This document shows, in pieces, positions 6,064-10,164 of a stretch of DNA of 10,164 nt. The position numbers and the translations under genes were made by a program. Every line of letters starts with the position of its first letter. Position 1 is the stretch's first letter. Under the pieces are notes generated by a model. That model was not told the origin of the DNA. It saw nothing but the letters and a program-made list of their open reading frames with translations, and ran no database searches. This DNA comes from Acidimicrobiaceae bacterium (lineage in GTDB: Bacteria > Actinomycetota > Acidimicrobiia > Acidimicrobiales > Bog-793): the NCBI GenBank assembly GCA_025463965.1, contig JAODBN010000295.1, positions 1 to 10,164 on the forward strand, read 5' to 3'.

Positions 6064-6533
6064 CCACCGCGCTCTTCCCCGGGTCCTTCGACCCGTTCCA
6101 CAACGGCCACCTCGAAGTGGTCGAGCGGGCACGCTCGCTCTTCGAGGGGTTCGTGGTGGCGGTCGTGCGCAACCCGTCCAAGCGGGAGGCCCTCTTCGAC
6201 GTGGAGGACCGCCTCGAGCTGATCGAGGCCTGCGTCGGCGGTGGCGTCTCGCTCGTCACCACCGACACCCTCACCGTCGAGGTGGCCCGCGAGGTCGGTG
6301 CGGACGTGATCGTCCGTGGCGTCCGGGCCGTGTCGGACTTCGAGAACGAGCTCCAGATGGCGCAGATGAACCGCCAGCTGTCGGGCATCGAGACCCTCTT
6401 CGTGCCGACCGGCACGTCGTATTCGTTCATCGCCTCCCGGCTCATCCGGGAGGTCGCCCGCTATGGCGGCGACGTCTCGGCCTTCGTGCCCGAGCCGGTC
6501 GCCCGCAAGATGAAGGAGCGCTTCGGTGGCTGA
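6060..6533 (+). CDS. coaD: Pantetheine-phosphate adenylyltransferase (PPAT)
   Basis: CoaD joins 4'-phosphopantetheine and ATP to form dephospho-CoA and pyrophosphate, the penultimate step of coenzyme A synthesis. The 157-residue product has the expected length for this hexameric nucleotidyltransferase. It shows the phosphate-binding FPGSFDPFHNGH at 6-17 with H14 and H17 as the HxGH motif, the VRGVRA segment at 85-90, and the C-terminal signature YSFIASRLIREVARYGGDVS at 121-140. In that signature the usual ISSSLVKEV reads IASRLIREV, a conservative Lys-to-Arg change. The start is GTG 6060 after GGAGAGGA. CoA made here supplies the phosphopantetheine arm of the acyl carrier protein encoded 3 kb downstream in the same run of genes. 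It overlaps the next gene by eight bases. Confidence 0.95.
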   Translation: MTTALFPGSFDPFHNGHLEVVERARSLFEGFVVAVVRNPSKREALFDVEDRLELIEACVGGGVSLVTTDTLTVEVAREVGADVIVRGVRAVSDFENELQMAQMNRQLSGIETLFVPTGTSYSFIASRLIREVARYGGDVSAFVPEPVARKMKERFGG

Positions 6534-7131
6534 CCTCTACGATCCCGAGCAGGACGAACTCCTGCTGGCGCCCCCTGTCCGGGCAGAGGGTGAGACCGAC
6601 GTCGCCGCTTTGCTCGACGAGCTCGTGGCGGTGGTCGAGCATGCGAAGTCCATGCCGCTGTCCTCCTCGGCGATCATCTCGCGAGACGAGGTGCTTGCCC
6701 TGTTGGAGGAGGCGCGGGAGGCGCTGCCCGCCGAGATCCAGCGCTCGCGCCGGCTGTTGCAAGACCGCGACGAGGTCCTCGGCCGGGCCCAGCTCGAGGC
6801 CGGCGAGCTGCTGGACGCCGCCCGTGCCCAGGCGGCTCATCTCGTCCAGCGCACCGAAGTGGTCCGTCAGGCGCACCACCAGGCTGAGCGGATCGTGGCG
6901 GACGCTGCGAGCGACGCCCGCAAGGTGCGCCACGAGGCCGACGACTACGTGGACCGCAAGCTCGCCGCGTTCGAGATCGTGCTCGACCGGACGATTCGCA
7001 CGGTGAAGGCCGGTCGCCAGCGCCTCGCCGTCGTCCCCGAGCCGGAAGAGGACTCGATCCCGAGCGCGCTCGCCGAAGGCGATCTCGCATCGGGGCCCGA
7101 CGAGGCGTTCTTCGACCATGACGAGCCGTGA
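6526..7131 (+). CDS. SepIVA/DivIVA-like coiled-coil envelope protein
   Basis: This 201-residue, Ala/Glu/Arg-rich protein has no membrane segment. Residues 25-75 hold a conserved head (LLDELVAVVEHAKSMPLSSS ... ISRDEVLALLEEAREALPAE), followed by a long predicted coiled coil to about 140 and the segment YVDRKLAAFEIVLDRTIRTV at 141-160. Head and tail resemble mycobacterial SepIVA, as I recall that sequence, but the central coiled coil is shorter, and residues after about 170 form an acidic tail. SepIVA is a DivIVA-related protein needed for septation and polar growth. The same neighbours (DUF177 gene then rnc) flank it in mycobacteria, which supports orthology. The start is GTG 6526, seven bases after AAGGAG at 6513-6518, overlapping the coaD stop by eight bases. 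The alternative label would be a generic ATP-synthase-b-like coiled-coil protein. Confidence 0.75.
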   Translation: MADLYDPEQDELLLAPPVRAEGETDVAALLDELVAVVEHAKSMPLSSSAIISRDEVLALLEEAREALPAEIQRSRRLLQDRDEVLGRAQLEAGELLDAARAQAAHLVQRTEVVRQAHHQAERIVADAASDARKVRHEADDYVDRKLAAFEIVLDRTIRTVKAGRQRLAVVPEPEEDSIPSALAEGDLASGPDEAFFDHDEP

Positions 7132-7691
7132 GCCGGCGCTTCGAGGAGCATCCCTTCCTCGTCGAGGTGGGCGATCTCCGGCGCAACCCGGGCACCCGCC
7201 GCCGGATCCAGCTGGCCGGACGGCTGAGCGGCCTGGCGGTGAGCGGCTCGGCTGTTCCAGACGATGCTCCCGTCTCGCTCGAGGCGCTTCTCGAGTCGGT
7301 GCACGACGGCATCCTTGTGAGCGGGACGGTGCGTGCCCGCTGGCGCGGCTCGTGCAGGCGCTGTCTCAAAGATGCCGAGGGCGACCTCGAGGTCGCGGTC
7401 CGCGAGCTGTGCGTGGAGCACGGCGACGAGGAGACCACCTACGCGCTCACCGGTGACCAGCTCGACCTGGAGCCGATCGTCCACGACGCGTGTATCCTCG
7501 ACCTGCCGCTCGCGCCCCTCTGCAGTCAGGAGTGCCTCGGGCTTTGCCCCGAGTGCGGCGCCGATCGCAATCTCGAGCCGTGCGCCTGCGCGCCGGCGAC
7601 GGACCAGCGATGGGCCGGGCTGGCGCTGCTCACCGGCGGTGACGCCGAGGGCAGCCCCGGGGAGCTACGCCGTAAGGACGGCGGCCGCTAA
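7128..7691 (+). CDS. DUF177/YceD family zinc-motif protein
   Basis: This 187-residue protein belongs to the DUF177 (YceD) family, which nearly always precedes rpmF, as here. In plants and bacteria the family is linked to 23S rRNA accumulation and ribosome assembly; the molecular activity is not settled. Visible features are the DLRRNPGTRRR start region, a conserved RWRGSCRRCL (C76, C79) in the middle, and a C-terminal knuckle LCSQECLGLCPECGADRN (C132, C136, C140, C143) that probably binds zinc. GTG 7128 overlaps the stop of the coiled-coil gene as GTGA, so the two are coupled. The C-terminal 30 residues are charged and Gly-rich. Confidence 0.88.
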   Translation: MSRRFEEHPFLVEVGDLRRNPGTRRRIQLAGRLSGLAVSGSAVPDDAPVSLEALLESVHDGILVSGTVRARWRGSCRRCLKDAEGDLEVAVRELCVEHGDEETTYALTGDQLDLEPIVHDACILDLPLAPLCSQECLGLCPECGADRNLEPCACAPATDQRWAGLALLTGGDAEGSPGELRRKDGGR

Positions 7692-7726
7692 CCGGCGAGG
7701 ACGAGCACAGAGCGAGCAGGGCAGGT

Positions 7727-7744
7727 CCCGGCCGAGCGGCCGGG
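7727..7744 (+). promoter_or_regulatory. GC-rich hairpin in the rpmF leader
   Basis: CCCGGCC-GAGC-GGCCGGG forms a perfect seven-base stem with a four-base loop, 52 bases before the rpmF ATG in the 104-base gap after the DUF177 gene. No T-run follows, so it is not an ordinary terminator. It may be a processing or regulatory structure for the ribosomal protein and lipid genes downstream. Confidence 0.35.
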
Positions 7745-7795
7745 CAGGACGACCCGAGCGGGGAGACCCGGTCGGGGAGCGACGGAGAGACGACG

Positions 7796-7975
7796 ATGGC
7801 CGTTCCGAAGAAGAAGACCTCGAAGGCGAAGAGCCGCAGCCGCCGGGCCTCGGCCTGGACGCTGTCCGAGCCCGCCCAGAGCCGCTGCCCCCAGTGCCGC
7901 CGGGCCAAGCTGCCCCACGTGGTCTGCCCGAACTGCGGCTGGTACAAGGGCCGCCAGGCGATCGAGGTCGACTGA
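7796..7975 (+). CDS. rpmF: 50S ribosomal protein L32
   Basis: This 59-residue protein is L32 of the large ribosomal subunit. It starts with the universal MAVPKKKTSKAKSRSRRA and carries two zinc pairs, CPQC at 31-34 and CPNC at 44-47, so it is the zinc-binding (C+) form. The length is normal for the family. ATG 7796 follows GGAG at 7784-7787 with an eight-base spacer. It sits between the DUF177 gene and plsX, the classic order that links ribosome and phospholipid synthesis. Its TGA stop overlaps a CTG that is the likely plsX start. Confidence 0.96.
   Translation: MAVPKKKTSKAKSRSRRASAWTLSEPAQSRCPQCRRAKLPHVVCPNCGWYKGRQAIEVD
7964..7975 (+). promoter_or_regulatory. GAGG-N4-CTGA coupling site for plsX
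   Basis: GAGG 7964-7967, four bases, then CTG 7972-7974 overlapping the rpmF TGA 7973-7975. It has the same layout as the site before rnc. Confidence 0.55.
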
Positions 7976-8964
7976 TCCAACCCGTCGCGGTCGACGCCAT
8001 GGGGGGCGACAAGGCCCCCGGGGAGATCGTGGCCGGGGCCCGTCGGGCCCATGACGAGCTCGGGATTCCGGTCGTCCTCGTCGGTCCCGACGACGGCAGC
8101 CTCGGCGACCTCGGCGGCCTCGACCTGCTGGTCGCCAGCGAGGTCATCGCCATGGACGAGGACCCCGCCCGCTCCGTGCGGACGAAGAAGGACTCCTCGC
8201 TCGTTCGCTGCGCCGAGGCGGTGCGCGACGGGCGCGCCTCCGCGATGGTGAGCGCCGGCAACACCGGCGCGGCGATGGCGAGCGCGCTGTTGCGCATGGG
8301 ACGGCTCCCGGGCGTCGCCCGCCCGGCGATAGCGACCCCCCTTCCTGCCCCTGGCCGGGGCGGGCCTCCGACGATCCTCATCGACGCCGGGGCGAACGCC
8401 GAGTGCCAAAGCGAGTGGCTCGTCCAGTTCGCCCAGATGGCCGTGGCCTACGTCGAGCGCCGCTACGGCACCAAAGATCCCTCCGTCGCCCTGCTCTCCA
8501 ACGGCGAGGAGGAGACCAAGGGCAGCCCGCTCGTGAAGGAGACCCATGCGCTGCTTCGCGCCGGCGCCGGGGTGCGCTTTGTCGGCAACGTCGAAGGACG
8601 CGACCTGCTCGCCGGGCGTGCCGACGTCGTGGTGACCGACGGCTTCACCGGCAACGTCGCGTTGAAGTCGCTCGAGGGAGCGCTCAGCGCGTTCCTCGGG
8701 ATCCTCGGCACCGTGATCGGCTCCACGCCCGAGACCAAGGCGGCAGGCGACGTGCTCGTGCCCGCCCTTTTGCCGTACGCGGCCGAGGTCGACCCCGAAG
8801 AGACCGGGGGCGCCCTGCTGCTCGGGGTGGACGGGGTGTGCATCATCAGCCACGGCAGCTCGTCGGCCCGCGCCGTCCTCAACGCGGTGAAGCTGGCGCA
8901 CGAGATGGCCGAGGCCGACCTCGTCGGCCACGTTCGGGCCGCGGTGGCCCCGGCTCCTGCCTGA
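7972..8964 (+). CDS. plsX: Phosphate acyltransferase PlsX, probable CTG start
   Basis: PlsX converts acyl-ACP and phosphate to acyl-phosphate and ACP, the first step of the PlsX/PlsY route to phosphatidic acid, acting at the inner membrane surface. The 330-residue product has the family signatures VAVDAMGGDKAPGE near the N-terminus, SVRTKKDSSL, MVSAGNTGAAMASAL, the ILIDAGAN block, LSNGEEETKG and DGFTGNVALKSLEG. The conserved first strand VAVDA lies before the only nearby ATG (7999), so starting there would remove it. The nearest usable codon is CTG 7972, which overlaps the rpmF stop and has GAGG four bases upstream; it gives a normal length for the family. Its partner ACP is encoded 130 bases downstream. 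Family certainty is high; the start is inferred. Confidence 0.93.
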   Translation: MIQPVAVDAMGGDKAPGEIVAGARRAHDELGIPVVLVGPDDGSLGDLGGLDLLVASEVIAMDEDPARSVRTKKDSSLVRCAEAVRDGRASAMVSAGNTGAAMASALLRMGRLPGVARPAIATPLPAPGRGGPPTILIDAGANAECQSEWLVQFAQMAVAYVERRYGTKDPSVALLSNGEEETKGSPLVKETHALLRAGAGVRFVGNVEGRDLLAGRADVVVTDGFTGNVALKSLEGALSAFLGILGTVIGSTPETKAAGDVLVPALLPYAAEVDPEETGGALLLGVDGVCIISHGSSSARAVLNAVKLAHEMAEADLVGHVRAAVAPAPA

Positions 8965-9034
8965 TCGCCCACGCCCGCGCCGGGACAACCCGCCGGGCGC
9001 ATCCGATCGGCGTAGGCCGCTCCAGGCCAACTAC

Positions 9035-9040
9035 TAGGAT
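9035..9040 (+). promoter_or_regulatory. Candidate -10 box before acpP
   Basis: TAGGAT fits TANNNT and stands out in the 130-base gap between plsX and acpP, 54 bases before the acpP start. No convincing -35 hexamer is visible. It could provide extra transcription of acpP and rnc within the operon. Confidence 0.4.
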
Positions 9041-9094
9041 TTCTCGCTGGTAGCAGCAGTGGCCGCCGGTGGCGGCAGGGACGAAGGAGACCAG

Positions 9095-9391
9095 GTGGTT
9101 GACGCGACGCAGGCGACGAGCGAGCCGATGGGGCGCGCCCAGGTGCTCGACCTCGTGCGCTCGCAGCTGGCCGACATCTTGGAGATGGAACCGAGCGCCA
9201 TCAACGAGTCCTCCTCGTTCGCCGACGACCTGAACGCCGACTCGCTGGCCCTGATCGAGCTCGTCGAGGCGCTCGAGGAAGATCTCTCCCAGCGGGTCCC
9301 GGGCTTTCGGATCGACGACGACGACCTCGAGGACCTGCGGACCGTGCGCGACGCCGTCGACTACGTGACCGCCAAGCTCGAGGCGGCCTGA
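9095..9391 (+). CDS. acpP: Acyl carrier protein
   Basis: This 98-residue acidic protein carries growing acyl chains on a phosphopantetheine arm during fatty-acid synthesis and supplies acyl-ACP to PlsX encoded just upstream. The attachment serine is S50 in the DDLNADSLALIELVEALEED helix-2 motif, and the four-helix pattern is complete up to DAVDYVTAKLEAA. It is some 20 residues longer than E. coli ACP, from a short N-terminal extension and extra acidic residues (DDDDLED) before the last helix. GTG 9095 was chosen because AAGGAG at 9084-9089 lies five bases before it; an in-frame GTG at 9059 lacks a ribosome site. Placement in the plsX-rnc run and the DSL context favour the primary fatty-acid ACP over a polyketide carrier. 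Confidence 0.92.
   Translation: MVDATQATSEPMGRAQVLDLVRSQLADILEMEPSAINESSSFADDLNADSLALIELVEALEEDLSQRVPGFRIDDDDLEDLRTVRDAVDYVTAKLEAA
9380..9391 (+). promoter_or_regulatory. GAGG-N4-CTGA coupling site for rnc
   Basis: GAGG 9380-9383, four bases, then CTG 9388-9390 overlapping the acpP TGA 9389-9391. It has the same geometry as the plsX site. Confidence 0.55.
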
Positions 9392-10143
9392 GCACCTCCG
9401 AGCCGGCTGCGACCCCGGGGGAGGCGGGCCCGGCGGACGGGCCGGCGCTGTCGGGGTCAGGCACCATCGCTCGGCGTCTCGAGCCCTACCTGGGAGACGA
9501 GGCGCTGCTGCGCCTCGCCCTCTCGCACCGTTCCTGGTGCGCCGAGCATCCGGGCGAGGACTCGAACGAGCGCCTCGAGTTCCTCGGCGACTCGGTGCTC
9601 GGCCTGGTCGTGACCGGCGAGCTGTACCGGGCGTACCCCGACATGCCCGAGGGCGACCTCGCCCGCATCCGCGCGGCCGTGGTGAGCACCGAAGGCCTCG
9701 CACCCGTGGCGGCCGACCTCGGCCTCGGCGAGGCGATCCTGCTCGGGCGCGGCGAGGACAACTCGGGTGGGCGCAGCAAGCCTTCGATCCTGGCCGACGC
9801 GCTGGAGGCGCTGATCGGAGCGGTGTACCTGGCCGGGGGCCTCGATCGCGCTCGTGAGCTCGTGCTCTTGCTGGTCGGCCCCTCGCTCGAGGAAGCCGCG
9901 TCTCGCCCCGAGCTCGGAGACGCGAAGAACCGTCTGCAAGAGCTGCTCGCCCGGCTCGGGCGCCAGGCTCCCGCCTATCGCACCGTCGAGCACGGGCCGG
10001 ACCACGCCAAGCGCTTCGAGGCCGAGGTGGCTTCGGGCGCCGAGCTTCTCGGGCGCGGCAGTGGCGCCTCCAAGAAGGCGGCCGAGCGCGACGCCGCGGT
10101 GGACGCGATCGCCAAGGTGTCGAGCCAGGCGGACGGTGTCTGA
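9388..10143 (+). CDS. rnc: Ribonuclease III, probable CTG start
   Basis: RNase III cleaves double-stranded RNA during rRNA and mRNA processing. From CTG 9388 the product has 251 residues. The endonuclease signature ERLEFLGDSVL is at 61-71 with metal ligands E64 and D68. The second pair D137/E140 is in ILADALEALIGAVYLAGG, and a C-terminal double-stranded-RNA-binding domain runs from about 175 to 245 (DAKNRLQELLARLG ... GSGASKKAAERDAA). No ATG, GTG or TTG occurs in this frame between 9388 and the GTG at 9598, which would delete the catalytic motif. CTG 9388 overlaps the acpP stop and follows GAGG by four bases. The resulting ~25-residue Pro/Ala/Gly extension shows coding-like third-position GC (about 26 of 30 codons). 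CTG 9448 or ATC 9466 are weaker alternative starts. Confidence 0.93.
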   Translation: MSTSEPAATPGEAGPADGPALSGSGTIARRLEPYLGDEALLRLALSHRSWCAEHPGEDSNERLEFLGDSVLGLVVTGELYRAYPDMPEGDLARIRAAVVSTEGLAPVAADLGLGEAILLGRGEDNSGGRSKPSILADALEALIGAVYLAGGLDRARELVLLLVGPSLEEAASRPELGDAKNRLQELLARLGRQAPAYRTVEHGPDHAKRFEAEVASGAELLGRGSGASKKAAERDAAVDAIAKVSSQADGV

Positions 10144-10164
10144 GGCTCCTGGCCCTGAGGCTTC
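10140..10164 (+). CDS. smc: Probable start of SMC chromosome-partition ATPase, truncated by window edge
   Basis: CTG 10140 overlaps the rnc stop (CTGA) and opens a frame reading MRLLALRL up to the window end. This fits the start of SMC proteins, which typically begin M-x-L-[KL]-[SA]-L-x-L-x-GFKSF. rnc is followed by smc, sometimes with mutM between, in many actinobacteria. Only eight codons are visible. A rival start is GTG 10136 in another frame, giving MSEAPGPEA, which I do not recognise. Confidence 0.4.

Noticed and set aside
7333..7971. The plsX frame is open far upstream, through the DUF177 gene and rpmF.
   Set aside because: The upstream translation is low-complexity and overlaps conserved genes in other frames; PlsX begins around 7972.
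8981..8992. CGGG-ACAA-CCCG hairpin after plsX, considered as a terminator.
   Set aside because: Four-base stem without a T-run; such stems are expected by chance in DNA of this GC content.
7630..9030. Minus-strand open frame of 466 codons opposite rpmF and plsX.
   Set aside because: Antisense shadow of two confidently identified genes, with no domain of its own.
1..10164. CRISPR arrays, tRNA or rRNA genes, insertion sequences, integrases and attachment sites.
   Set aside because: No spaced repeats, no RNA gene sequence or tRNA-like cloverleaf, and no transposase or recombinase reading frame seen on either strand.

Overview
The window is high-GC, densely packed DNA with many stop/start overlaps and frequent GTG starts. 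The gene order coaD, SepIVA-like, DUF177, rpmF, plsX, acpP, rnc, and apparently smc resembles the Actinobacteria, where a SepIVA-like gene, a DUF177 gene and rnc also lie side by side in mycobacteria. A deep-branching actinobacterium such as a member of Acidimicrobiia is my best guess. That placement is inference; no marker gene was compared.

Region 1 (1-2908, + strand) is a four-gene redox operon. It holds the 3' part of an ApbE-type FAD:protein FMN transferase, a small membrane protein with the ferric-reductase/cytochrome b fold, a NuoF-like flavin and Fe-S protein, and a small [3Fe-4S]-type ferredoxin. All four are linked by overlapping stop and start codons. The set looks like a transmembrane electron-transfer module feeding a covalently flavinylated acceptor; that acceptor is probably encoded just upstream, outside the window.

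Region 2 (3027-5415) is a divergent pair: a LacI-family repressor on the minus strand and an MFS transporter on the plus strand. Between them lies a perfect 14-bp palindrome with a central CG, the kind of site LacI-family repressors bind. The transporter reading frame is broken twice, by a missing base near 4272-4277 and an extra base near 4901-4906. Both are at homopolymer runs, and correcting both restores one frame of about 399 codons.

Region 3 (5465-10164, + strand) is a conserved housekeeping operon: rsmD (16S rRNA methylation), coaD (CoA synthesis), a SepIVA/DivIVA-like coiled-coil protein, a DUF177/YceD zinc protein, rpmF (ribosomal protein L32), plsX and acpP (phospholipid and fatty-acid synthesis), rnc (RNase III), and the first codons of a likely smc. 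It ties ribosome maturation to lipid supply and envelope growth.

The most unusual observation is in region 3. plsX and rnc have no usable ATG, GTG or TTG that preserves their conserved N-termini. In both, a CTG overlaps the stop codon of the preceding gene in the form GAGG-N4-CTGA. The likely smc start is also a CTGA. This suggests routine CTG initiation by translational coupling in this organism.
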